A stretch of DNA of 64,000 nucleotides from an uncultured Clostridia bacterium (GTDB lineage: Bacteria; Bacillota; Clostridia; Lachnospirales; Lachnospiraceae): NCBI GenBank assembly GCA_947174885.1, contig CAMWKO010000006.1, forward strand, positions 47,210 through 111,209. The letters run 5' to 3'. Shown one piece after another: positions 19,392 through 27,932 of the stretch; position 1 is the first letter of the stretch, and each line of letters begins with the position of its first letter. Position numbers and translations under genes: made by a program. A model generated the notes under the pieces. That model worked only from the letters and a program-made list of their open reading frames with translations, had not been told where the DNA came from and searched no databases.

Positions 19392-20078
19392 TCAGCGTAT
19401 TTTTAATGTTTTAAGATACTTTTTATTTTCATCACTTATTCTTCTGCTTTCAACAGCCTTTTGTATGGACTTATTATGTGTCCATACATCCATAGATGGC
19501 TTTTCAAAATATTTTAGTGAAATATCATATTGTTTTACCAACGCCATGCTAAAATACCATGCTCTTGCCATATTTATATAATAATCCTCTGATTTTATAT
19601 TAAGGATAAGCTTAAGCATCTCTTCCTTAAATTCCTCCTCTAAAAAGTAATTCATAAGAGTAACTATTCCAAATCTTACAGTATATGTTTTATCGCTTTT
19701 TACCCATTTCTCAATTTTTTTATAAACTAAAGGTAAATTTTTCTTAAATATCTTAAAGGACATTAAATCACAGGTCGCCCAGTTATCCACATAAGGTAAA
19801 AACTTTTCCAGATTACAGAAGCATTCTTCTATATCTTTTTTATATATTAATGCCAATAATTCACCATGCAGATTATTTTCTTCATAGTACTTATGTGGTA
19901 ATTCTTCTAAAAAATCCTTTGCATAAGGCTCTTTTGCAACTCTCTTTGCATATGCTCTAAGATTGGGTGTTCTTACTCCTATTATTTTTTCTTTATCTAT
20001 TTCAGGAATCAGCTTTGAATTAAAGTCTCTATACTTTAAATCCTGCATTTCAAATAGTTCATTTACAATGTTTTCCAT
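19392..20078 (-). CDS. AlkD-like DNA alkylation repair protein
   Basis: 228 residues. GVRTPNLRAYAK near residue 35, HGELLALIY and LPYVDNWATCD are the motifs of the HEAT-repeat AlkC/AlkD glycosylase family, with the Trp and Asp that line the DNA groove. AlkD excises bulky or cationic N3/N7 alkyl purines. Co-directional with the Nudix gene. Confidence 0.85.
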   Translation of the reverse strand: MENIVNELFEMQDLKYRDFNSKLIPEIDKEKIIGVRTPNLRAYAKRVAKEPYAKDFLEELPHKYYEENNLHGELLALIYKKDIEECFCNLEKFLPYVDNWATCDLMSFKIFKKNLPLVYKKIEKWVKSDKTYTVRFGIVTLMNYFLEEEFKEEMLKLILNIKSEDYYINMARAWYFSMALVKQYDISLKYFEKPSMDVWTHNKSIQKAVESRRISDENKKYLKTLKIR

Positions 20079-20152
20079 AAATAATACTTCTCTATCCTTT
20101 ATAAAATGCTTATATGTAATATTTATATCAATTCTATTATTTTATATAATGC

Positions 20153-20241
20153 TTTATTATGATGCCAATGCTAATCTATATAACATATTTTTATCTTATA
20201 TTTTCAATTTTATTATGATGTCAAAGGCTAATCTATATAAC
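20153..20241. repeat. Imperfect 32-bp direct repeat
   Basis: TTTATTATGATG followed by CCAATGCTAATCTATATAAC (20153-20184) recurs 56 bases later as TTTATTATGATG followed by TCAAAGGCTAATCTATATAAC (20209-20241). The second copy contains the last codons and stop of the isochorismatase gene. This suggests a small duplication at the gene's 3' end. Confidence 0.6.
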
Positions 20242-20751
20242 TTCTATTTGACACATTTTCATGGCTGAAAGTGCATTTTTGTGACTTTCTACAGTAACTC
20301 CCGCACAGCAGTCCTCTCTTACAGCTACCAGAACCTCCGGAACAAATGCTTTTATTAGAAGTGCATTTGAAATAACACATATATCCGTGCAAAGTCCTAC
20401 AACCTCAACCTCTCTTAAATCCTGCATTTCCTTTAGATATGCGCCTAACTCCACTGAGCCGAATGTCAGCTTGTCAAAAATTTTCATATCCGGCTTTCTG
20501 GTTTCTTCTATTAATCTGTCAAGCTGCCATCCGTCTGTGTTTCTTATACAATGTGGCACAGGCAGCTTCTTTCCCTCACTTGTATCCATATAATTTTCAA
20601 AATGTGTATCTCTTGTAAATACAACCTCTCCCTCAAACTCTTTTATTCTTTTTGCTACATTTCCCACAATAGCTACAGCTTCACTTGTTCCCAATGCACC
20701 ATCTATAAAATCCTTTTGCATATCTACTACAACTAATACCTTTTTACTCAT
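20233..20751 (-). CDS. Isochorismatase-family cysteine hydrolase (nicotinamidase-like)
   Basis: About 172 residues. The catalytic triad is visible: Asp in VVDMQKDFIDG, Lys in FDKLTFGS, Cys in VVGLCTDICVISN. The HFENY and PHCIRNTDGW segments resemble PncA-type nicotinamidases, so nicotinamide deamidation is the best guess. The track start at 20772 is a TTG; the ATG at 20751 with GAAAGGA upstream gives MSKKVLVVVDMQ and is preferred. Confidence 0.8.
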   Translation of the reverse strand: MSKKVLVVVDMQKDFIDGALGTSEAVAIVGNVAKRIKEFEGEVVFTRDTHFENYMDTSEGKKLPVPHCIRNTDGWQLDRLIEETRKPDMKIFDKLTFGSVELGAYLKEMQDLREVEVVGLCTDICVISNALLIKAFVPEVLVAVREDCCAGVTVESHKNALSAMKMCQIEVI

Positions 20752-20792
20752 AATATTTTTCTTTCCTTTCAATATTTTAATTTAGTTAAGCT

Positions 20793-21335
20793 CTACTTAA
20801 AATCATACTCAAGCAGATCACAGTTATCTATTCCAAAGTTCGCATATTCATCATTGCTCATATCCTTAAAATACGAATTGACTACTCTTGCAATACCATT
20901 ATGTGCTACTAAAAGATAAGTTTTACTATAAGAGCTTTCTTTTAAGTCATCCAGCAAGTTGTAAATTCTCTGTGCCATTTGAAGCATTGTTTCTCCACCT
21001 TCAAAATGATTAACAAACTGTGATTTTGCCTGTTTAAACTCCTCGCCATTTCTGGCTGTTCCCTCATATTTTCCAAAATTCTGTTCCTTTAGCCTCATTT
21101 CTTCCCTGCACGGAATACCTGTTATTTCGGAAATATGCTTTGCCGTATCAGCAGCTCTCATAAGCGGAGAATATAGTATTTCATCAATATGAATTTTTTC
21201 TTCTAATATTCTCCTCCCCAGCTCTTTTGCCTGATTATGTCCTAAATCTGTAAGTGCTATATCTGTAGCACCACATATTTTCTTTTCCACGTTCCAAATA
21301 GTTTCTCCATGTCTTGTAAAATAAAGTTTTCCCAT
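20793..21335 (-). CDS. Histidine phosphatase (phosphoglycerate mutase-like)
   Basis: About 180 residues. LYFTRHGETIWN carries the RHG motif with the nucleophilic His; LYSPLMRAADTA and LVAHNGIARV supply the second half of the site. Family members dephosphorylate small metabolites; substrate unknown. The ATG at 21335, six bases after AAGGAG, is preferred over the upstream TTG. Confidence 0.88.
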   Translation of the reverse strand: MGKLYFTRHGETIWNVEKKICGATDIALTDLGHNQAKELGRRILEEKIHIDEILYSPLMRAADTAKHISEITGIPCREEMRLKEQNFGKYEGTARNGEEFKQAKSQFVNHFEGGETMLQMAQRIYNLLDDLKESSYSKTYLLVAHNGIARVVNSYFKDMSNDEYANFGIDNCDLLEYDFK

Positions 21336-21388
21336 ATACAACTCCTTAATATGCAGATTTTATTCTTTAGTTTCTGATATTGATATTT

Positions 21389-21616
21389 TTATTTTATAAT
21401 TTCTTTCAATTCATTAAATAATTCTAAATCAGATTGTAATACTTTCATATTGGTTGTAATCGGATTTTCATTTGGCTTTGTCACTGTGATTTCTATTATA
21501 GTTCCCTCTTCAAGCTTACTTGAAAATACCATCTGTAAAAATGCAGCAAACCTTGGATGATTATTTGTAAACTTATCTTTTGCTTTCATTATCTTAATAA
21601 TAGATGCAGGGTTCAT
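21389..21616 (-). CDS. Small conserved-looking protein, unknown function
   Basis: 75 residues starting MNPASIIKIMKAKDKFTNNH, with an alternating EGTIIEITVTKP strand and a C-terminal acidic helix. Similar small proteins beginning MNPxSxxK are common in Clostridia as I recall, without an assigned role. RBS AGGAG before the ATG. No signal or membrane segment. Confidence 0.65.
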   Translation of the reverse strand: MNPASIIKIMKAKDKFTNNHPRFAAFLQMVFSSKLEEGTIIEITVTKPNENPITTNMKVLQSDLELFNELKEIIK

Positions 21617-21659
21617 AATATCTTCTCCTTTTTAAATAGTTTTGTATATAATAAAATTT

Positions 21660-22334
21660 TTACTTTTTCATAATATTATTTATGGGATTTAACAGTTTTT
21701 TAGAAAACATTCCAACTATACTTCCTGTTAATAACGCCGCTATAATAGTTCCCTCCCTGGTACCCTCAATGGTAAAATTGAAAAATAGCAAGGACAATAA
21801 AACAGCAACTACCACACAGCTTATATCAAAAATAGTTTTTATTTTTCCGAAATCCCTATGTATTGTATCTGAAATTGCTTTGACAAATGCTTCTCCTGAA
21901 TTCATTATAACATCTGCTATAACAGATAATGCTATTCCAAATCCCAGAACAATTGTGCCTATTATTATCATTGCCAATCGTATCGGATAAGCTTCTATTT
22001 CAAAATGAGAAACAATCCACATAGAAAAATCCGTAAAATATCCAAACAAAATTGACAACGGCAGCTGTAATAGCTGTATCCATTGGAATTTCTTTCTTAG
22101 TAATATAATTTGTCCTAAAATAAGAACAGCATTCCATGCAATCAGCCAATTTCCCAATGATAATGCACTAAATTTTATACTTAATACATTGGCAACTGAG
22201 GATATAGGTGATACACCTAACTCTCCTTTTTTTGTTATTGCTACTCCCAAAGCGGAGAAAAATAAACTTATTATAAACAGAATATATCTTTTAGTAATTT
22301 CTTTGTGTGTTCTTTTGTTTTCCTGTTCTGCCAT
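21660..22334 (-). CDS. YczE/YitT-like integral membrane protein
   Basis: 224 residues with about five hydrophobic segments; SALGVAITKKGELGVSPISS and SGEAFVKAISDTIHRDFGKIK match the YczE/DUF6198 membrane family. The role is unclear; some relatives lie beside regulators of antibiotic synthesis. The 264 bases between it and mntP (22335-22598) contain a short TGCAGC/GCTGCA hairpin with a T-rich tail near 22497-22530 and no gene that I can support. Confidence 0.7.
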   Translation of the reverse strand: MAEQENKRTHKEITKRYILFIISLFFSALGVAITKKGELGVSPISSVANVLSIKFSALSLGNWLIAWNAVLILGQIILLRKKFQWIQLLQLPLSILFGYFTDFSMWIVSHFEIEAYPIRLAMIIIGTIVLGFGIALSVIADVIMNSGEAFVKAISDTIHRDFGKIKTIFDISCVVVAVLLSLLFFNFTIEGTREGTIIAALLTGSIVGMFSKKLLNPINNIMKK

Positions 22335-22598
22335 TTCCTTTCCTTCTTTCTTTACTATATTTAATTTTACTTAAAATATTGTTGTTCGTATTTATACCAT
22401 TATACTTTTCGGAAATTACATATCTATACACAATATGTTTATGATATACAAGGCTGGAGGAATTCACGAAATCAAAGTCAAATATACCCACAGCAGGCTT
22501 GCAGCACAGCAAAGCTGCAGGGTATTTTTATTTTTTGAATAATAGAGGTTTTACATTTCCAACTTATAATAAATCTCATCTGCTACATTGTCAATACT

Positions 22599-23156
22599 CT
22601 ACAGAACACCTAATCCATCTATCAATATCTTTATGCCAATTAATATTAAAATGGCACCTCCGCAAAATTCTGCTTTTGCCTGATATTTTGTTCCAAATAT
22701 ACTTCCTATCTTAACACCCACTGCTGAAAATATAAAGGTAATAATGCCTATAAAGGAGACCGCCGGTACTATTTGAACTTTTAGAAAAGCAAAAGTTACT
22801 CCTACTGCTAACGCATCTATACTGGTGGCTATAGCCAATAAAAGCATATTTTTAGCATTCATATCTGCATCTACCTTTTCTTCTTCTCCAAAGGCTTCCT
22901 TTATCATATTTCCACCTATAAGCAGTAATAACACAAATGCAATCCAATGTGCATACTTTGTAATCATATCAGCCAAAAAGCTTCCTAACAAGTATCCTAT
23001 AAGTGGCATCAAAGCCTGAAAAGCACCAAACCATGCACCTGCAATACACATATGTTTTGCTTTTATCCTGCCTAAAGATAATCCCTTGCATATTGATACA
23101 GCAAAAGCATCCATTGACAAGCCTACTGCCAGAATAAATAATTCAATAATACCCAT
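22599..23156 (-). CDS. mntP: Manganese efflux pump MntP
   Basis: 185 residues, the usual length, six hydrophobic segments in two inverted repeats. GLSMDAFAVSICKG and TSIDALAVGVTFA supply the two conserved Asp residues of the Mn2+ path. MntP exports excess Mn2+. Its upstream region carries a probable yybP-ykoY Mn2+ riboswitch with terminator and promoter (23401-23573), which independently supports the call. Confidence 0.93.
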   Translation of the reverse strand: MGIIELFILAVGLSMDAFAVSICKGLSLGRIKAKHMCIAGAWFGAFQALMPLIGYLLGSFLADMITKYAHWIAFVLLLLIGGNMIKEAFGEEEKVDADMNAKNMLLLAIATSIDALAVGVTFAFLKVQIVPAVSFIGIITFIFSAVGVKIGSIFGTKYQAKAEFCGGAILILIGIKILIDGLGVL

Positions 23157-23400
23157 AACTTTCTCCTTTTTCGTAAATCGCTTAATCTGTCTATAATTTA
23201 AAGGTTTTTAATTTTTCCAAATATATATTTATTTAATTATTATAACCATTTTGTATTATATTTCCTTTTATATTTGTGTCCGTACATTGTTCTGCATTTT
23301 TGTATCAGCTTCCTGTTCTCTAATAAGATATTAATTATGCAGCTGTATTTATTTATAGTGTTGATTTTTATGATTTTAAGTCCAAAATAACTTTTTATTT

Positions 23401-23531
23401 ATATAAAAAGACTCACGGGCAACTAAAAAAGTTGCCCATGAGTCTCATCGTCTATAGTATTACCGGGTAATAGTACCATTATGTCGATATATACTACATA
23501 TTATATAATATGCCGATTACTCCCTCTTGGG
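23401..23531 (-). promoter_or_regulatory. yybP-ykoY Mn2+ riboswitch with terminator, controls mntP
   Basis: Read on the minus strand: P1 5' arm CCCAAGAG (23524-23531), the GGAGTA loop, a variable arm, CGACATA, then ATTACCCGGTAAT, GATGAGA and the P1 3' arm CTCATGGG (23435-23442). These are the conserved blocks of the yybP-ykoY class. The P1 3' arm is also the left arm of a 16-bp terminator hairpin (23409-23445, G-U wobble) followed by TTTTATAT. Binding Mn2+ should hold P1, prevent the terminator and switch mntP on. The leader then runs about 245 bases to mntP with no gene. Confidence 0.85.
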
Positions 23532-23544
23532 AATTAATGGGATT

Positions 23545-23573
23545 ATATTAGCACAAATGATAAATATTATCAA
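23545..23573 (-). promoter_or_regulatory. Promoter of the mntP riboswitch transcript
   Basis: TTGATA and TAATAT with a 17-base spacer on the minus strand, placing transcription start right at the first arm of the riboswitch. Confidence 0.65.
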
Positions 23574-23702
23574 CCTTTATTTTACTTGAATTTTCCCTCT
23601 CCCTTTTTGATATTGTTTTACTGCTGAAAACAGATTATAATTATGCTGATAAACTGGATTTAATGTTCTAGTTAGAACCATTTATTAGTAAAACTGTTAG
23701 AC

Positions 23703-24388
23703 CAATCTGCAAAAACTATTCCTTTGGAAAGCAAAGAAATAATTAGTGAAATAAATAGCAACGAAATAATTATTCTGGGCTATCCAACTCAGTTTTCCAA
23801 TGCCCCTATTATGGTTCGGAATTTTATTAATTCAAATGATATTTGGGAAAATAAGAGAGTTTTATGTGTCACAACAATGGGCGCTTTCAGCAGTGACGGT
23901 GCTGGCTGTACTGCAAGGCTTCTAAAGAAAAAGGGAGCTGTAATCTTGGGTGGCTTGCAAATTCATATGCCTGATTCCGTATGTGATAGTAAAATGTTAA
24001 AAAAGACTGTTGCAGAAAACAGAAAGATTGTTGTCGAAGCGGATAAGAAGATTGAAAAGGCAGCGCGTGATATTCAAAACGGTAATTGTCCTAAAGAGGG
24101 AATTAGTTTCTTTTCGCATATCATTGGTCTCTTTGGTCAAAGGCTGTGGTTTTATAACAAAACAAGTCATTATTCAGATAAATTGAAAATTAACGATAGC
24201 TGCATTGGTTGTGAACTGTGCAGCCGAATTTGCCCAATGAACAATATAACAATCGAAAATAAAAAGCAGTTGCGGGAAATATGTGTACAATGTGTTATCG
24301 GTGTATCAGTCGTTGCCCGAAAAAAGCAATTACGTTAATCGGAAAAACAGTTCAAGAGCAATGTCAGTTTTCAAAATATATAGAATAA
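23703..24388 (+). pseudogene. Broken EFR1-type flavodoxin/4Fe-4S ferredoxin gene
   Basis: The frame 23724-24338 encodes a flavodoxin-like half (IIILGYPTQFSNAPIMVRNF) and the first ferredoxin motif CIGCELCSRICP. The second cluster is destroyed: a duplicated GT at about 24293 shifts the frame; removing it gives CVQCYRCISRCPKKAITLIG, ending at a stop at 24388. The N-terminal FMN-binding segment that starts such proteins is missing as well. It is therefore a 5'-truncated, frameshifted relic of an EFR1-family protein. Confidence 0.75.
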
Positions 24389-24608
24389 ACAAACCGAGAA
24401 TATTGAAAATTTGAGGTTTCTGAAAAGGACTTAGATTCTATGGCGTATTAAAGACATATAATTTTATTTAGTACCAAATGAGCTTTGCGTTTTTCTGCGC
24501 GGCTCGATTTAATTATATATCTTTTTTATAATTTTTAAAATAATTTCTGAATTTAACTATCCAACCCCTATCCTCAACTGTCTATATTATGGACAAGGAG
24601 GTGTAACT

Positions 24609-24734
24609 GTGTGGTTAATAAAATATTATTTGAAGCTACAGGCAAATCGAAAAACCATGTCTGATAAAAGTTCAAATAAGCTTTGGAAAAGCATTAATAA
24701 GAAATTGAAATCGGAGGTAAAAAATGAGAACTGA
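24609..24734 (+). CDS. Small ORF translationally coupled to the ECF sigma gene
   Basis: Not in the ORF track. A GTG 7 bases after a strong AAGGAGG opens a 41-codon frame (starting WLIKYYLKLQANRKTMS after the GTG), Lys-rich and helical, ending in a TGA that overlaps the ATG of the sigma gene by 11 bases. The good RBS and overlap argue that it is translated and couples to the sigma gene. I do not recognise the product. A competing GTG two bases later gives only 17 codons. Confidence 0.45.
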   Translation: MWLIKYYLKLQANRKTMSDKSSNKLWKSINKKLKSEVKNEN

Positions 24735-26229
24735 CTTAACCGAAATAGTCAAGGCGGCGCAAAACAGCAACCAGCGAGCGTTTGAAGCGCTTTATAATTT
24801 AACGAAGGATTCGTCTTACTTTGTAGCGTTCAGCATTACACAAAACGAAAACGATGCGCTGGATATTATGCAGGACAGCTATTTAAAGGTGTTTAACAGT
24901 ATTCAACAGTTAAAGAATCCTGACGCTTTTGAAAGCTGGCTTAATCGTATTGTCGCTAACACGGCAAAGAACTATATTGCGAAGAAAAAACCGATGTTGT
25001 TTGATAATATCGGAGCACTGTCAAATGAAGCGTTTGACGAAGCAGAGTTAAATCAAGACTATTTACCAGAGCAATCGGCAGACAGTAAGGAAACAAGTCG
25101 ATTGCTGATGAAGATTATCAACAGGCTGTACGAAGAAAAACGTCTGTGCATTTTGATGTATTATTATCAGGAAATGTCTGTCGGAGAAATCGCTGAAGCC
25201 CTGCAGCTGCCGGTTACTACTGTGAAATACAAGCTGCTTGCCGCGCGGGCTGACATCAAAAAGGAAGTTGAAAAACTGGAAAAGGACGGTACAAAGCTCT
25301 ATGCTCTTTTTCCGTTTGCTCTGTTTTCTGCTCAGTTCAAAAGTTTAGCAAAAGAATTTTCGACAATACATACTGCGCCTGCCTACAGCGCAGTGCATAG
25401 CGGCGTAGCGGTTTCCTCTGTGTCTGCCGCTGCTACGGCAACCGCAACGGTAAAAGCAGGTTTTTTCACTACGCTTGCGGGTAAGGTTGTAATCGCTGCG
25501 GCATCGGTTGTTCTTATCGGTGGCGGTATCACCGCGGCAATATTGGCAAATTCCAATAGCCAAAAGCCGACAGCACAAAATGAGAATCCCACCACCATAA
25601 GCACACCAAGCGCCCAATCCGACAGCAACACCGAATTGCTCACAACGGAACAGGCAATTGAGAAAATGAAAACAGTCGGCACGGACGATGCGACCTTTGT
25701 GCTCGACGGTGTGGTATACACACTGCCCTGTCCGTTGCAAGCCTTTCTTGATAACGGCTGGGTGAATGCGCGGGGTGACGAAGATTACTTCGCAAAGCAG
25801 ACCACAGGGTCGGGCAACGGTACGACGGTTCATTTGAAAAAGGCTGACGGTACCAGCGCGGATTCCAAGCTGAAAATGAATATAAAAAATACGACGCAGG
25901 ATGGCGCTTTTCTCAAGGATTGCGAGGTGCGTTACGTTGACGTGGAATTTCATATTCTTGAGCCTAATCAAGACGCGTCCGAGTTGATTCTCAGCGGCGG
26001 GCTGGTGTTTAATCATGCCGTAGATACAGAATCTATTTTGCAAGCCTGTAGCGATCCGGTTGAAAAAACAAATGTAGTGTACAACACAAGTGATTTACCG
26101 GGTGTGGAAACCGATTATACACAGTTGAGCTATCCGACGTTGAAGCTGAAGGTAAACTCCACACCAAATGACGCTGAAAAATACAATTATCACATGTGCA
26201 CGATTTTTCCGAAGGAAGAAAGGAATTGA
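24724..26229 (+). CDS. ECF sigma factor fused to membrane and extracellular domain
   Basis: 501 residues, against about 180 for a plain ECF sigma. Region 2 is visible in NENDALDIMQDSYLKVF and region 4 in MSVGEIAEALQLPVTTVKYK. After an Ala-rich linker comes a membrane helix (KVVIAAASVVLIGGGITAAI, about 254-273), a Thr/Pro/Gln linker and a 220-residue extracellular domain. The extension could act as a built-in anti-sigma or sensor. Codon use is clearly more GC-rich than neighbouring genes, pointing to acquisition. Its TGA overlaps the ATG of the lipoprotein gene. Confidence 0.82.
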   Translation: MRTDLTEIVKAAQNSNQRAFEALYNLTKDSSYFVAFSITQNENDALDIMQDSYLKVFNSIQQLKNPDAFESWLNRIVANTAKNYIAKKKPMLFDNIGALSNEAFDEAELNQDYLPEQSADSKETSRLLMKIINRLYEEKRLCILMYYYQEMSVGEIAEALQLPVTTVKYKLLAARADIKKEVEKLEKDGTKLYALFPFALFSAQFKSLAKEFSTIHTAPAYSAVHSGVAVSSVSAAATATATVKAGFFTTLAGKVVIAAASVVLIGGGITAAILANSNSQKPTAQNENPTTISTPSAQSDSNTELLTTEQAIEKMKTVGTDDATFVLDGVVYTLPCPLQAFLDNGWVNARGDEDYFAKQTTGSGNGTTVHLKKADGTSADSKLKMNIKNTTQDGAFLKDCEVRYVDVEFHILEPNQDASELILSGGLVFNHAVDTESILQACSDPVEKTNVVYNTSDLPGVETDYTQLSYPTLKLKVNSTPNDAEKYNYHMCTIFPKEERN

Positions 26230-27044
26230 TGAAAATGAAAAGACGAATCGCAATTTTAACAGTAACTGTAATGATGATTTCTGCATTTGCGGGTTGCTCG
26301 CAAAGTGCTGATACTGCGTCCAAAGAAGATAATGCCGAAGGTCAAGCAGCTGAAAGTCAGCTTGTCAACGACAATCCTATTCAAGCCAATGTGAATGAGA
26401 TTAAGCCAGCCGTTGAATATTTCAACGAGCACGCATATACATCGGATTTCACCCTTAATGAACACCAGCCTAACTTAAACAGCTATTGGGTGTACAAAGA
26501 AGATAACGAACGCAGAAAAGTAACGCTCGACAATAAAATGACGGTAGATGATACCTTAACAATCGTAGCGGGTGATGATTTAACAGAAATATTAAAAACC
26601 GATTACCTCACAAATTATGAGTCGAATGACCTCGACAGAACACTGAACAGCAACGACACAAGTATGCTTTACGGCACCACTGCTGACCACAATGATATCT
26701 TTACGGTAGATGTAAAGAATTTCAGTGAAAACGAGCAGTCGGTCAAAGACTGTACGATATATCGCTTCGGAACCGGATATTACGGCGAGAGCTGCGAATA
26801 TATGGGACTGCATAAGGGTGATTCGCTCGACAAGGTAATAGACACCATCGGAAGTCCCAACCAATATTTAGATTTTGATAAGAGGGGTGCGTTTGAGTAC
26901 CGCATTGTTATGAGATATGTTGACGCGGTAAACGAGCGCACAGTGCAGGTGAATATCAAGCTGACGATTGATGGCGATGATAAAGAAGCGATTGTTGACG
27001 GTATCTTTCTTTTCGACGTTATTGAGGATAATATAGCTCATTAA
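26229..27044 (+). CDS. Lipoprotein partner of the sigma fusion
   Basis: 271 residues from the ATG at 26229 (the track start at 26196 is too far upstream). A signal peptide ends in the lipobox SAFAGC, then a Ser/Asp/Glu linker and a globular domain with HKGDSLDKVIDTIGSPNQYL, reminiscent of repeat-type lipoprotein domains. Start and the sigma stop share one base (TGATG), with AAGGAAAGAAAGG upstream, so translation is coupled. Probable cell-surface partner of the sigma factor's extracellular domain. Base composition matches the sigma gene. Confidence 0.75.
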   Translation: MKMKRRIAILTVTVMMISAFAGCSQSADTASKEDNAEGQAAESQLVNDNPIQANVNEIKPAVEYFNEHAYTSDFTLNEHQPNLNSYWVYKEDNERRKVTLDNKMTVDDTLTIVAGDDLTEILKTDYLTNYESNDLDRTLNSNDTSMLYGTTADHNDIFTVDVKNFSENEQSVKDCTIYRFGTGYYGESCEYMGLHKGDSLDKVIDTIGSPNQYLDFDKRGAFEYRIVMRYVDAVNERTVQVNIKLTIDGDDKEAIVDGIFLFDVIEDNIAH

Positions 27045-27067
27045 ACCCAAAACACTCAGTTGAAAGG

Positions 27068-27497
27068 ATGGAAAATGATGCCGTTAAAAGCAGATATGGC
27101 GAGCTTTACAGCCGCAACTTTTACGTTGAGGTCACCGAGAATGACCGCCAATATTATGAGGTCTATTCTCTGCCAATCACCGAGGAAGTCCCTGACGGTT
27201 ACAAGCCAATCGCTCTTGTGTGTCTGCGACCTGATGGCACATTTGAATCGTCGAGCACAGTGGGAACCGTGTGCAGAGCGATCCGAAAAAAAGGTTGAGG
27301 ATTTGGAGAACTTCCACTTTCATATGCTCCGTCACACATTTACAAGCAATCTGCTGTCAGGCGGCGCAGCGCCAAAAGACGTACAGGAGCTACTCGGACA
27401 TTCCGACGTCAGTACCACAATGAATATTTACGCTCACGCTTCGAGAGAAGCAAAGCGCACCTCAGCCCGACTGCTTGACAAGGTGGTCGGAGAATAA
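27068..27497 (+). pseudogene. 3' remnant of tyrosine integrase, frameshifted
   Basis: Frame 27068-27298 reads an integrase middle part ending CLRPDGTFESSS then VCRAIRKK. The other frame continues with EDLENFHFHMLRHTFTSNLL and ELLGHSDVSTTMNIYAHA, the catalytic HxLRH and GH...Y boxes. The switch is at an A7 run near 27285-27292; one A fewer restores the frame. The N-terminal half is absent. Thus it is the tail of a conjugative-element-type tyrosine recombinase; ORF 27060-27497 in the track is a chimera of the two frames. Confidence 0.82.
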
Positions 27498-27552
27498 AAA
27501 CTTTCCTTATTTTACAAGGCTTTCAGAGCCTTAAAGCATGAGCTTGTATATA

Positions 27553-27603
27553 TTTCCCCTTGTTTTTGCCCTTACGAGCAACTTACAGGGGAAAATTTTT
27601 TAT
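27553..27603 (+). terminator. Terminator after integrase remnant
   Basis: TTTCCCCT and AGGGGAAA form an 8-bp stem followed by ATTTTTTATT. The loop holds the GTTTTTGCCCTTACGAG repeat. From 27604 to 27932 the DNA has no gene that I can support. Confidence 0.55.
27557..27578 (+). repeat. 22-bp direct repeat, copy 1 (att-like)
   Basis: CCCTTGTTTTTGCCCTTACGAG here and CCCTCGTTTTTGCCCTTACGAG at 29153-29174 differ by one base. The pair brackets the dehydrogenase gene, and this copy follows directly on the integrase remnant. Confidence 0.6.
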
Positions 27604-27932
27604 TGCCCACAACCTTGTACAGAAGCTTTACGGAAGTCCGTTTTTTTCCCTTGTTGCGTGAGCGTAAGCAGAATTCCGAACAGACTTACATAAGCAGAAA
27701 TAAAGGGACGAGATGAACGCCCTCTGCCACAAGAAATGCCCTATCCACACACAATACGGATAGAGCATTTAAATATACGAAATATACACAAAACTGAAAG
27801 TTTCGAGTGTTATGCCAAGTTAGAAACAATCAGCATAAGAAAAAACAATTAATGGGCCTAAAAAAATAGCAATATCTAAGCATAACCCTAGACTAATTCA
27901 TCACATCGTGCTGCATATGCTTTGCTTGTAAA

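Noticed and set aside
25345-26323. Four minus-strand ORFs opposite the sigma/lipoprotein genes, up to 232 aa
   Set aside because: Shadows of GC-richer coding DNA; composition is low-complexity (Cys/Arg-rich) and no start signal exists.
27060-27497. 145-aa ORF as an intact small integrase
   Set aside because: Its first 75 codons read the wrong frame of the integrase middle part; only the last 66 residues are real.
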